From Drosophila persimilis (Eukaryota > Arthropoda > Insecta > Diptera > Drosophilidae): a stretch of 64,000 nucleotides of DNA. Positions 26,701-36,075 of this stretch are shown in pieces. The stretch is taken from positions 12,958,001 to 13,022,000 of the forward strand of contig NW_020825288.1 of assembly GCF_003286085.1 (NCBI RefSeq). The letters run 5' to 3'. The position numbers and the translations under genes were made by a program. How positions within the stretch are numbered: the first letter of the stretch is position 1; the number at the start of each line of letters is the position of its first letter. The notes under the pieces are model-generated. The model saw only the letters and a list, made by a program, of their open reading frames with translations, did no database searches and had not been told where the DNA came from.

Positions 26701-29009
26701 TAAGACTTTGAACTGGTGGACGATGACACCTGTCGGGCCGTGCTGCGGATGTTTTTGCAGTGCAATCTGGTCTCCCAGTTCCAGATACCCTACGATGTAT
26801 GTATAGGAAGATACACTATTCTAGCATAAAGAGCTTTAAACTATGGTTCATCGCTTCCTAGGTCCTCTGTCGTTGGGTCCTGAGTGTCCGCAAGAACTAT
26901 CGTCCTGTAAAGTATCACAACTGGCGGCACGCTCTCAACGTGGCTCAGACCATGTTCGCCATGCTTAAAACTGGCAAAATGGAGCGCTTCATGACGGATC
27001 TGGAAATACTGGGCCTGCTGGTGGCCTGCCTGTGCCATGACCTCGACCATCGAGGCACCAATAACGCCTTTCAGACAAAGACCGAGTCCCCGCTGGCCAT
27101 TCTCTACACGACCAGCACGATGGAGCACCATCACTTCGATCAGTGCGTGATGATCCTCAACTCCGAGGGAAACAACATATTCCAGGTAAGTTTCAAAAGT
27201 TTAATGGAGATTTTTGCCCATCATAACCTAGCCACGGACAACGCGGACTTTCTTGCTTTTGGCCCGAAGATTCCTACGGTTCGATCTACTGCCCTTCCGA
27301 GCATTCACGCGTGCCTTGCGACCACTCGTGCGGCCACTCCTGGAGCTGGATGTGCTGGAGCTGCCAGATCCGAGTCGTATCTTCCTCTTGACGGTGTACT
27401 TGAGATTGGTGACGCGAACAATCTTCTTGCCACCTCCCGAGGATGAGGAGGAGGAGGATGAGGTCGAGGATTCCGTTGTGCTTGTAGTCGCCTCCGTGGT
27501 GGTGGTGGTGGCGGTCGCCGCATCCGTTGTGCTTAAGGCAGAGCTCGATGTCGAGGTTGAGCTGTCTGCAGCGTTCACTTGGGACACATAAATCACCAAA
27601 GCCAGGCCGAAAAGAGCTAGAGACAACTTCATCTTGGATATTTCAACTGTGAAATGATATACCCTCTGCTCCGACAATGTTCCTTTTATACTGTCCAATT
27701 GGGGGAAATGGTTCTATGGAAACTTTGGTTCATTCGAAACCTTCGCATCGACAAACATAGCAGGGAAAAAAACCTTACATATGGACAAAAGAATAATGTT
27801 CACCTTGATCCAAATGGTCTGGGCTTTTAGCCCCACACGAGTCTGTACATAATGTCGTCATTGCTCCAAGTGTTTTGCTATCTAATCTAAACATAGAATA
27901 GTAGCTATTTCTGAAGCTTACTTTCTTTCACTTACTGTTTCGTAGGCCTTGTCGCCGGAAGACTATCGCTCCGTTATGAAGACTGTGGAGAGCGCCATCC
28001 TATCCACCGACCTGGCCATGTACTTCAAGAAGCGCAATGCCTTCCTGGAGCTGGTCGAGAATGGGGAATTTGATTGGCAGGGCGAGGAAAAGAAGGATTG
28101 TATGTACCACTTTCGACTGTAGTCATATCCAAATGGATAATGGAATCTATTTTTAGTGCTGTGCGGCATGATGATGACTGCCTGCGATGTCAGTGCCATA
28201 GCCAAGCCGTGGGAGGTGCAGCATAAGGTGGCCAAGCTGGTGGCCGATGAGTTCTTCGACCAGGGTGATCTCGAGAAGCTGCAGCTAAACACCCAGCCAG
28301 TGGCCATGATGGATAGGTGATTGGGCGTAGCCTGACATCCAAGAGAAACTAGAGCTAATAATGTGATTTCCACAGGGAGCGCAAGGACGAGCTGCCAAAG
28401 ATGCAGGTGGGCTTCATCGATGTTATCTGCCTGCCACTGTACCGCGTTCTGTGCGACACCTTTCCTTGGATCACGCCGCTGTACGAGGGAACGCTGGAAA
28501 ACAGACGCAACTGGCAGGATCTGGCCGAGAAGGTGGAGATGGGCCTGACCTGGATCGATCACGATACTATCGACAAGCCCGTGGAGGAGTTTGCCGGCTG
28601 TGCCGACGAGGAGATCAAGGACATTGAATTCACGGTGACCACGCTCAACTGCAATCAGCAGGCGCAGCATGGGGCAGGTGCAGGCGGCGATGACAGCCAC
28701 ACGCCGGAGCATCAGCGCAGCGGCTCCCGGCTGAGCATGAAAAAGACCGGCGCCCTGGGCAAGGCCGTCCGCTCGAAGCTCTCGAAGACGTTGTACAACA
28801 GCATGGACGGCTCCAAGCCGAAGACCTCGCTGAAGCTGCTCGAGTCGCATGTGAGCGAGGACATGGACGACAAGAGCCCGACGAGTCCTTCACAGCCGCC
28901 GCATGCCGGCGGAAGCGTGGGACGCATGTCCGCCTCGTCATCCACCTCGTCCGCCGGCACCGTGGTGGACAAGTCGAAGAAGCGCTCCAAGTTGTGCTCG
29001 CTCTTATGA
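17713..29009 (+). CDS. Pde6: Pde6, cGMP-type phosphodiesterase with two GAF domains and CaaX tail (12 coding exons)
   Basis: Hydrolyses cyclic nucleotides; the fly family member is a PDE5/6/11-like enzyme that is prenylated and membrane-bound. My exons are 17713-18387, 22227-22494, 23645-23890, 23962-24227, 25892-25981, 26048-26338, 26398-26641, 26705-26796, 26862-27185, 27946-28099, 28157-28316 and 28376-29009. All have GT-AG borders and phases agree, giving about 1147 residues. Residues 1-250 are Ala/Ser/Thr-rich; GAF-A is about 255-410 with an NKTNG...FDE motif; GAF-B is about 425-645. The catalytic domain, about 700-1010, has the proton-donor His743 in HNWRHA, metal ligands His747, His783, Asp784 (HDLDH) and Asp894, and the nucleotide-holding Gln947 in MQVGF. 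The tail is basic and ends [10 protein letters not shown], a CaaX box whose final Leu favours geranylgeranylation. The start at 17713 was chosen for its CAAC-ATG context. Confidence 0.93.
18388..22226 (+). other. Pde6 intron 1
   Basis: A 3.8-kb intron with donor GTGAGT and acceptor TTGCAG. Apart from a short GT run (20339-20352) and a TGCCGAACCC-type repeat (about 22080-22121), I see no internal gene. Confidence 0.7.
22495..23644 (+). other. Pde6 intron 2
   Basis: 1150 bp between donor GTGAGT and the acceptor at 23644. Nothing recognisable inside. Confidence 0.7.
24228..25891 (+). other. Pde6 intron 4
   Basis: 1664 bp, donor GTGAGT, acceptor TTGCAG. It contains a GGGGT tandem run (about 24610-24637) and otherwise AT-rich spacer. 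Confidence 0.7.
27228..27632 (-). CDS. Secreted Ser/Thr-rich, basic-tailed protein nested in Pde6 intron 9 (glue-like A)
   Basis: An intronless 134-residue protein on the strand opposite Pde6, wholly inside intron 9 (27186-27945). The start codon at 27632 (AAG-ATG context) opens a signal peptide, [21 protein letters not shown] in two halves, followed by about 45 Ser/Thr/Ala residues resembling a mucin-type O-glycosylation domain. A strongly basic C-terminus with the block [14 protein letters not shown] ends in RG. The block recurs as RISNLKW and RISNLRF in the minus-strand genes at 31705 and 32973, so they are paralogues. A TATA box and initiator precede it, and ATTAAA (27200-27205, minus) follows before the Pde6 splice donor. 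The architecture resembles salivary-glue or other secreted mucin-like fly proteins. Function is not known to me, and expression is likely tissue- or stage-restricted. Confidence 0.85.
   Translation of the reverse strand: MKLSLALFGLALVIYVSQVNAADSSTSTSSSALSTTDAATATTTTTEATTSTTESSTSSSSSSSSGGGKKIVRVTNLKYTVKRKIRLGSGSSSTSSSRSGRTSGRKARVNARKGSRSNRRNLRAKSKKVRVVRG
27651..27690 (-). promoter_or_regulatory. Core promoter of nested glue-like gene A
   Basis: On the minus strand, TATAAAAGG (27690-27682) and an initiator-like TCATTTC (27657-27651) lie about 33 bp apart, upstream of the ATG at 27632. This gives a leader of about 23 nt. Confidence 0.7.
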
Positions 29010-30047
29010 CGAAAGCCCTCCAATTAGAATATGGCGACTCCCTCCAGCACCTCTGGCAGTGAGACTGACAAGTGCGGAGGGGGGCTGACCGAGTTCTAAT
29101 TGGAGCGCATATGATCCCGACAAATGACTATTTTGAGCCATCCTTTGAAGCATGATCTAAGTTCTGAGTGTACTCTAGGGTACTCTACCCTATCCACTCG
29201 ATCTACCTGTATCTACTACTATTTGTATGTCTTTAAGTGGAGAACTATCCAATCCAATCCACAATATCCCACAAAAATACCACGCGATGAGAAGGTGGAC
29301 TCGGAGGAGTAGGAAGCAAATGCAGTTGCAATATTAACATAAGTGAATGTCAAAATATGTGATCTATTTAAGGTCCCGAAGGTGCGAAGCCCACGCGTTG
29401 AACCTTTTGGTGGTTACACTCTATCTCTATCTATCTATATCTCAAGTTCCGTGTCTCTGTCGCTAACTGACTCTGAACTATAGTTATCCTGTAAGCTCCA
29501 GTACTCAAGTAGATGGATCAATTTAAGTATCTGTATGTATGTAGTTCCCCTAACCAAATCGTGCTAGTCAAACGTATGAAATACTATACCTATAACACGC
29601 CTAAATATTTAAGTAGAACTCTTTTAGTCTTTAAGCTGCAATTCGTGAGGCTATGCGAGATCAGGCATCGATGTATCCCAATAACTACTAAACTAATATA
29701 CATATATGTATGTAAATGCACATACTGTATGCGAACTATAGCAATATTATATGATATTTCCCCCCACCCCACCCGAAAGAACACCAAAAAAAACAAAAGA
29801 AAAGTAAAATAATGATTCCACACTCTACTAGTGTGAATTGTGAGCACAGCACAAATATTGAGAATATCAATACGAAATTGAAACTTAGACACAAACAAAA
29901 GGCGTACGCAAATTGTTCTTAATATTCATCCACAATCCGCAATCCGTTTAATTGTATAAATAGATATACGCGAGCACTCGTACATAAAGATAAACATAAA
30001 TATTAATATGGACGCCAGTCAATTTTTGAACTCGAAACTCAAATAAA
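29010..30047 (+). other. Pde6: Pde6 3' untranslated region to first AATAAA
   Basis: AT-rich sequence after the stop codon with no further open frame of note. The first canonical polyadenylation signal I see is AATAAA at 30042-30047, giving a 3' UTR of about 1 kb. Confidence 0.5.
30042..30047 (+). terminator. Polyadenylation signal AATAAA for Pde6
   Basis: Canonical hexamer about 1.03 kb after the Pde6 stop. A second AATAAA at 30442-30447 could give a longer 3' end. Confidence 0.45.
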
Positions 30048-31656
30048 AAACGATACTCTTGTCATATACTCGTTTGTATGTCTGCGCACCGCGCTCGGTA
30101 AATATACAATAGATACTCGAATGCTAATGAGTAATACGATCGGTCCTCTTCACACCTCTTCTACTTATTGTAGTTGCTGCTAAGAAGTTTACTTTATCTT
30201 CGTGTGTATTGTACAGAGCGAACTACGAGTATATAGAACATAATCGAACTATGTATATGTATATTCGGACATTTATTTGAAATGTTTATACAATATGTAA
30301 CTATTAAAGTATTGTGTAACTACAACTGAATTGCTTAGCGTTACAGTGTTTAAGAGCCGCCATCTCATTTTCTCATTTTTTTCCCATTTATCCGCGTGTG
30401 CTAAGATGGCTTTCTTAAGATCAAACTCGAAATGTTAAATCAATAAACAAACATGTATTTTTCTAGTTAATCTGCCGCTCGCTTGAAAATCAAAATCCAG
30501 ACAACTTTACGAATAGCTATTTCTTTTGTGACAAATTAATTGTGTATACTTCATAATCATTTCGTTGGTTGTTTCTGTTCCTAAGATTTATTCACCTTTA
30601 TTTACAATACCTAAATATGTAAGACTTGCAATTGAATCAAAAATAAATCACACAATTGGGAATTACTCTAAAAACAATGTGAACTTATTTGTCCTCTTCA
30701 TTCCAACAGGAAGCTATTCGAATTTGTTTTACCTTTAGTAGACCTCTTGTACACTCCGCAATGGAAAATATCCCGGGAAATTGATCAAGCAAATATATAA
30801 AATATTCAGTTTCGGACAATCATTGATCACAATTTCGCAATCTACTTCAAATTTTTAAAATCTTTAAAATCATGTTCCTTTATGAAATTCGATCCTAATT
30901 TCGATCGAAAAAGAAACCGTTCAGACCAGTGCTGCCAGTTTAGCCTATTTCAAGCTAGATCTAGCATTGCTTATAGCATATTTCGAAAGCTTATTAGTAT
31001 AAGCTTTAAATGTAAATTTAATCTTTTTGAATCTTTGTTGAATACAAAATATCGGAACAGCTTTTTATGCATTTTGTGATGGCAACTTTTTTCAAAAGAG
31101 AAAGAATTTGGTTCTGTTAAATTTTAGACTACCCTATAATTTTGAAGTTCTCAAGAAACTCAAAGTGCTTTCCGTAGGCAACTTGCTGCGGCACAAAATA
31201 CCAACGGTTTTGTGTGTAAAATGTATTTATTCAAATGGGAAAATACCGAAAATATTATTAAGTTTTGGGCAGAGAAGCTGCCCCACAAAGATGCGGGAAG
31301 AAACAACCTATTCGAGCCACTTGCTCTTTTTTGCTATTCAATTGCTCTCTCTCCCATGGTGCTGATGTGGCACTATCTTAGTGTTCAGTCAAATAATTTA
31401 TAAAAATGTACCCAAAACTACGAATCGCCATTAAAATATTTGAATTTAATTTAAAAAAACGACAAATACTACAACAGTCAAGAGGAGGTTGCTGAGGTGG
31501 ACGACATACTTAAGTTATGGCTGGTATAATGAAATCACTGAAACTTATCTATTTTTGGGGTTTAGTTTTTAGCATACATATATCGGTATATCCTGGCAGC
31601 ACTGGTTTCGACTGGTATTCATATACATAGTTTGATTGATTGCACTACATTTGGTT
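30048..31656. other. AT-rich intergenic spacer
   Basis: It separates Pde6 from glue-like gene B. Alternative AATAAA hexamers are present near its left end; otherwise nothing recognisable. Confidence 0.55.
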
Positions 31657-31662
31657 TTTATT
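31657..31662 (-). terminator. Polyadenylation signal for glue-like gene B
   Basis: AATAAA on the minus strand, about 43 bp past the stop codon of gene B. Confidence 0.6.
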
Positions 31663-31704
31663 GCTTTCGAAGATGGATACAAGTATGTGGATATCCTAAT
31701 AGGA

Positions 31705-32106
31705 TTATCCCTGAGCACGGCGCTGGTTCAAGACCAAAACACGCGCACGGCTACCGTTGCGAGACCTCAAGATCCGCCTGCCCAAAACACTTCTGCTGCG
31801 AGTGCTCCTATTAGTGGTGCCCCTGTGAACCTTGATCCTGCGTTTTGACGACCATTTCAGGTTGCTAATACGGATTTTCTTGCGATGTACCGTTCCCGTG
31901 GATGCAACGGTTGTCGCCGCCGATGTAGTTGCAGCTGTAGTTGCAGCTGTGGTTGTAGTTGTCGCAGCCGCCGATGTCGTGGTGGTGGCCGCAACAGTGG
32001 TACTCGTGCCGGAGCTCGTTGTCGCGGTGGTGCTGGTTGCCGCATTCGTCATCCAAATGCAAAGGCTCACAGCCAGGAGTCTTAGTGCCAAATGTCCCGT
32101 CCTCAT
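31705..32106 (-). CDS. Secreted Thr-rich, basic-tailed protein (glue-like B)
   Basis: An intronless gene of 133 residues. The start at 32106 was chosen because an in-frame ATG at 32145 lies only about 20 bp from the TATA box and so is probably untranscribed. MRTGHLALRLLAVSLCIW begins a hydrophobic signal peptide ending near TNA. About 50 residues follow that are nearly all Thr, Ala and Ser, then a Lys/Arg-rich tail containing HRKKIRISNLKWSSKRRIK. The gene at 32973-33365 is a close tandem copy, and the nested gene at 27228-27632 shares the basic block. Likely a secreted, heavily O-glycosylated product, in the style of salivary glue or cuticle-associated mucins. The role is unknown. Confidence 0.85.
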   Translation of the reverse strand: MRTGHLALRLLAVSLCIWMTNAATSTTATTSSGTSTTVAATTTTSAAATTTTTAATTAATTSAATTVASTGTVHRKKIRISNLKWSSKRRIKVHRGTTNRSTRSRSVLGRRILRSRNGSRARVLVLNQRRAQG

Positions 32107-32155
32107 GGTGGTGTTGCTTCTTGCTGCTCTAATGTCTTGGCCCATGGCCGTGAGC

Positions 32156-32166
32156 CCTTTTATATA
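32156..32166 (-). promoter_or_regulatory. TATA box of glue-like gene B
   Basis: TATATAAAAGG on the minus strand, about 50 bp before the ATG. The sequence just downstream (CTCACGGCCATGGG on the minus strand) is shared with gene C. Confidence 0.7.
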
Positions 32167-32932
32167 CCCCGGAGACAATCGGATTTGCTTGGCAAATATT
32201 TGAGCTATATTTTCGCCAATTACGTACTTTACCTATGTACTTTGACTATGTACGGGTATTTCTGCGCGATTATTTTTGCCATATTTGTACTGTCTGTCTG
32301 GAAGTTACACAAAAGAATACGGTGGAATTTCTGAACCCTGAAAGTGAATGCTATAAAATTAGATTTGAAATGCTGCGCTGTCTATAAATAAATAGTCGCT
32401 GCTCAAGAGTCCCCATCATGTCTGCGAGGAACAGCAACAAAAGGTGGAGATACGCCTGAACACAGACCACGCCACCATCCACAGTAGAAAGCGCTTAGGA
32501 CACCATAAAGTATGTTAGGCATCATACTTCGATGTAGCCATATCCAAAACCGTGACATCGGCAGAGACCTCTACGTCCCTAACCAAGCCGAGACGCATGC
32601 TTCAAAGCTCAGCCACCGAAACGTGCTGGCGAGGCGACTAGCTGGTACCAGACTCCGGCGTAGACTGGCTTCATCCAGCGGTCCTGCCCGACAGGAGTAT
32701 CTAAGACTAACTTCAACCCCTAAGTGAACCTGACGGAGAATCGCCGGGACTAAGACCCACTTGCTGCTGACCCTGGACCCCTTATAAAAGTAGCTCTTAA
32801 CAGTTACAGTGTATAATGTGATCGTATAGTTAAAAATACAAACAACAAAATTCTTTCTGACTAGATGACCAGATTTTGTGTATCCTTTGACAAAGATACG
32901 AGAAAACCGTATATCGTGTAATTTCAATGATT
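32167..32932. other. Spacer between glue-like genes B and C
   Basis: 766 bp with no supported gene. Confidence 0.6.
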
Positions 32933-32938
32933 TTTATT
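32933..32938 (-). terminator. Polyadenylation signal for glue-like gene C
   Basis: AATAAA on the minus strand, about 35 bp past the gene C stop codon. Confidence 0.6.
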
Positions 32939-32972
32939 GCTTTGCTTGATATGTGAATGCTAATACCATTAC

Positions 32973-33365
32973 TTATCCCCGATTACGCCGCCTTTTTATG
33001 ATTCTGGGCATCGACCGTGAACGAATACGATTCTGCACCCTCGCAAGGACCCTTCTTCTGAGCAAACGGCTTCTGTTGATAGTGCTTCTAGCAGTAGTGC
33101 GCCTGTAGGCCCGGATCCTCCTGTTTGACGAAAATCTCAGATTGCTTATACGGACTCTTTTGCGGTGAACCGTAGATGCCGTTGTACTTGTTGTCGAGGT
33201 CGTAGCCTCGGTTGTAGTTGTCGTAGCCGCCGATGTCGTGGTGGTGGCCGCAACAGTGGTACTCGTGCCGGAGCTTGTTGTCGCGGTGGTGCTGGTTGCC
33301 GCATTCGTCAGCCAAATGCACAGACTCCCAGCCAGGAGTCCCACTGCCAGTTGTCCCGTCCTCAT
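32973..33365 (-). CDS. Secreted Thr-rich, basic-tailed protein (glue-like C), tandem copy of B
   Basis: An intronless gene of 130 residues. Its signal peptide, MRTGQLAVGLLAGSLCIW onward, is nearly that of gene B, and the first part of the Thr-rich domain is identical to B in protein and almost identical in DNA (compare 33210-33320 with 31950-32060, minus strand). The Thr-rich part is shorter. The tail has HRKRVRISNLRFSSNRRIR and ends in a run of Arg and RNRG. It has lower similarity to B in the tail than in the first half. TATA box and polyadenylation signal are arranged as in B. A recent tandem duplicate or a gene-conversion partner; function unknown. Confidence 0.85.
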   Translation of the reverse strand: MRTGQLAVGLLAGSLCIWLTNAATSTTATTSSGTSTTVAATTTTSAATTTTTEATTSTTSTTASTVHRKRVRISNLRFSSNRRIRAYRRTTARSTINRSRLLRRRVLARVQNRIRSRSMPRIIKRRRNRG

Positions 33366-33428
33366 GGTGATGCTGCGTGGTGGTGCTTCTTTCTACTCTA
33401 ATTTTATGTCATCCCCCATGGCCGTGAG

Positions 33429-33439
33429 CCTTTTTATAT
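33429..33439 (-). promoter_or_regulatory. TATA box of glue-like gene C
   Basis: ATATAAAAAGG on the minus strand followed by the same CTCACGGCCATGGG stretch seen at gene B. Confidence 0.65.
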
Positions 33440-34022
33440 CGGAATTCAACGACAATATCGAATGATTTGCTTAGCAAATATTAGAGTTATGTTTTCGCCA
33501 ATTAAGTGCTTCGACTATGCATGGATGTTTAAACGAATGAACGTGTCTAAGAGAATATTTTGGGCATACATATTTACACAGTCTGGTAGAAAAAGCTGGA
33601 ATTTCTGAACTTGCTCCAACGAGAGAAAGCTATAAATTAGATATTAAATGATGCGCTTTATTTTTACGACGCCCGGTCTTAAATTAATCAGTCGTCTAAC
33701 GAGAGTGTCGCCAACAGACGTCATCCCGGCTCCCTGCTCCTCCTGGGCAAACATCCATCCGGGGATCCACCGCAGACCTCGCGCTCTGTTGCACGTTGTC
33801 ACATAAAACACTGCATAATCAAATATTTGCCCAGGTCTAACTCTCACTCGACTCTGCTGACTCGCTTATTTGCCTGCGCCCGACATATTAGCCATGGGAA
33901 TGACAGTGATACTCGTACTCCTACTAACGCTGATGCTGACGCCGATACCGACGCTTTTGGGTTGCGTGGTTGTGGTCTCCCGCTGAGGTTTACCTAAGCT
34001 GTTGCCCTAGTCCTGGCCTCCC
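33440..34022. other. Intergenic region between glue-like C and Pdf
   Basis: The two genes are transcribed away from each other, so this about 580-bp region must hold the control sequences of both. I found no perfect CACGTG E-box by eye. Confidence 0.55.
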
Positions 34023-34058
34023 TATATAAGTCGAGGACTTCCTCGCAATTGCTCATTC
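34023..34058 (+). promoter_or_regulatory. Pdf: Core promoter of Pdf
   Basis: TATATAA/TATAAG at 34023-34030 and initiator-like TCATTC at 34053-34058, with the expected spacing of about 30 bp. This gives a 5' leader of about 70 nt. Confidence 0.65.
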
Positions 34059-34125
34059 GAAAGGTGCAGCTCCCCCGTGCGCTTCTTCGATTGTGTTCCG
34101 GCTCCTGTTCCTCATTGCCCTGGCA

Positions 34126-34419
34126 ATGGCTCAATACGCTTTGACTCTGGCAATGCTCATCGCGGCCCTTTGCTCCCGCTGCGAGCTATCCCGGACCATG
34201 TCCCTGCCGGACGAGGAGCGATACGTGCGCAAGGAGTACAATCGGGATCTCATGGACTGGTTCAACACTGTCGGACAGCTTGCGCCCAACCAGGGGGTTC
34301 CTCTCTGCCGATATCCATACATTGCGGACAACTCCCTGTCCATTCCCACCAGGAAGAGAAACTCGGAGATCATAAACTCGCTCCTGAGTCTCCCCAAGAA
34401 CATGAACGAAGCGGGGTAG
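34126..34419 (+). CDS. Pdf: Pdf, pigment-dispersing factor neuropeptide precursor
   Basis: An intronless 97-residue prohormone. PDF is the output peptide of circadian clock neurons and acts through a class B GPCR. The order is a signal peptide from MAQYALTLAML, the PDF-associated peptide region with the conserved DEERYVRKEYNRDL segment, a dibasic KR cleavage site, then the mature peptide NSEIINSLLSLPKNMNEA with a C-terminal Gly as amide donor directly before the stop. The D. melanogaster peptide, from memory, is NSELINSLLSLPKNMNDA, so two conservative changes are seen (Leu4 to Ile, Asp17 to Glu). The precursor also lacks the terminal Lys that follows Gly in D. melanogaster. I start at the ATG at 34126; no ATG lies in frame between it and the promoter. 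It is flanked on both sides by minus-strand glue-like genes. Confidence 0.95.
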   Translation: MAQYALTLAMLIAALCSRCELSRTMSLPDEERYVRKEYNRDLMDWFNTVGQLAPNQGVPLCRYPYIADNSLSIPTRKRNSEIINSLLSLPKNMNEAG

Positions 34420-34841
34420 TAGTTGTAATATGGGCCTGATCAAATTATTGGATAAACGGATATACGCTTGCACCTACGGACGAACGAATGTGGACAACAT
34501 ACATATGTTAAGCGATCTAGTATGTAAGATGTCTGAGTAGTTTATCTGTCTGTGCTTGTGTTTTAAGGGGCAGCGTTATAAGGATATTTCATACATATTT
34601 AAGCGGTGCATCTTCAGAAACTTGTTGCTTGCTATGGTCCATACGGAACTAAGTTATATAAATAATATATGTGTCTACACATATTCTTATATACTAATAT
34701 ACTCGTACTTAAATGTGTAGAAAATATAATATATCAAATATAGCTACTATCTTTAGGTGAGCAAGAATGGACATATCTTTATTATTAACAGATTTTATAT
34801 CGTGAATTGGATAACTCCCCCAAATAGTGTTGCCTAGATCC
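34420..34841. other. Pdf 3' region
   Basis: AT-rich sequence between the Pdf stop and the convergent end of glue-like gene D. I see no canonical AATAAA on the plus strand; the Pdf 3' end must use a variant. Confidence 0.5.
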
Positions 34842-34847
34842 TTTATT
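34842..34847 (-). terminator. Polyadenylation signal overlapping the stop codon of glue-like gene D
   Basis: AATAAA on the minus strand shares two bases with the TAA stop (34848-34846), so the 3' UTR would be only a cleavage-distance long. Confidence 0.5.
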
Positions 34848-35076
34848 AAGTTGAAAATACGATTATATTCGCGTTGCTGCGTCTCCTGTGGACAGTTTTA
34901 ACCTGCTTGTTGTTCACATGCTTTGTGACATGTTTTGTGCGCACAATCGTCGGACTAGCTGTGGTTGTAGTGGTTGTGGTTGTCGTTGTCGTTGTCGTGT
35001 CCTGAGCAGAAGAAGACTGAAGCAGGCAGAGAATGGCCAGCAGGAATACTCCCAACAGATAGATAGTCAACTTCAT
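34846..35076 (-). CDS. Short secreted Thr-rich protein (glue-like D)
   Basis: An intronless gene of 76 residues. The start at 35076 (AAAG-ATG) opens a signal peptide MKLTIYLLGVFLLAILCLL... ending near SSSAQ. A run of about 13 consecutive threonines follows, then a basic segment rich in Lys, His and Arg (KHVTKHVNNKQVK, then HRRR). It is shorter than genes A-C and lacks their RISNL block, so it is a relative in design rather than a proven paralogue. A TATA box precedes it and a polyadenylation signal overlaps the stop. Probably an extracellular mucin-like or glue-like product; function unknown. Confidence 0.8.
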   Translation of the reverse strand: MKLTIYLLGVFLLAILCLLQSSSAQDTTTTTTTTTTTTTASPTIVRTKHVTKHVNNKQVKTVHRRRSNANIIVFST

Positions 35077-35122
35077 CTTTGCGCCTCGAAACACCAGATG
35101 TCTTGAGTATGATCGAGTCTGG

Positions 35123-35131
35123 CTTTATATA
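35123..35131 (-). promoter_or_regulatory. TATA box of glue-like gene D
   Basis: TATATAAAG on the minus strand, about 50 bp upstream of the ATG. Confidence 0.65.
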
Positions 35132-36075
35132 CCCGCAGTTACCGTGAACTTGACAATAAAACTGTTGATGATAAGCAAACAAGTACGAAAATGTGCACCA
35201 AATTTCGCACAAAAAGTATTTCTTGTGTCAACATATTTGCTAAAAAATTGGCAGATGAAAAAAAAAAAACAAATTATCTTTGTTTAAATGACGGCAATAT
35301 GTATATATTTCCTTATAAGCTAGACAACTATGTTAATCAATATTGCGGAATTGTATTAAAATAGAACAATTCTTCGCTTGTTGATGGTTAAGTTCATTTG
35401 GCGCTGTCTGAAATCGTTTAGTCGTATGATCCTTTTATATAACTATAACTATTTTTGCATGTTCTGCGGCTGTAACGCACTTATTCAACGTTAGGACAAG
35501 CGAAGAGTTAGAAGATACTACAGCTATATTTAATTAGAAAACAAACAATCTGTTAGACAATGGTAACATATGCTGCAACTATCCCTTGGGCTCAAAATGC
35601 AATTCAGTAGCTTTTCACTTACATGACTAATGCCTGCTAACGCGTAAATACTATCTAACTGGCTGTAACCCTGCCTCGGCTAACCTAACCATTAACTCTT
35701 GTTATTTAAGGTATCGTATCGTATGTGGCTGCAGCAGAGACGGGTCCGCGTCCCCAGCATACTCATGACTAAGTCGCATGCCCCAAAGCACGAACTGGCC
35801 GCTGCGCTGCCAATCTGCAGGGATAAGATATCGTTGAATGGGGTGGTTCAACTTATTTCAGATAGTACTCACACAAATCTTGATATAATATAAAGCTTTA
35901 GCTGATTCCACAGCTTTTGGATATTTGGAAACACACACACACACGTACAATGGCATTGACTTTTTGCTTTCTAATTCTCGAAACGGGTCTTTCTTCTCCT
36001 CGTTGATGCGGTTGCTATGGTTGATGTTGGTTGTTCTCACATGAAAAACTCATTGGCTGAATGGGAAAGCGGAAG
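35132..36075. other. Spacer and probable 3' UTR of the GOLGA7-like gene
   Basis: It contains a short CA run (about 35932-35945). The right part is presumably 3' UTR of the next minus-strand gene. I see no coding exon with confidence. Confidence 0.5.

Noticed and set aside
27253..27591. Plus-strand frame inside Pde6 intron 9
   Set aside because: Antisense shadow of glue-like gene A; the minus frame has signal peptide, promoter and paralogues.
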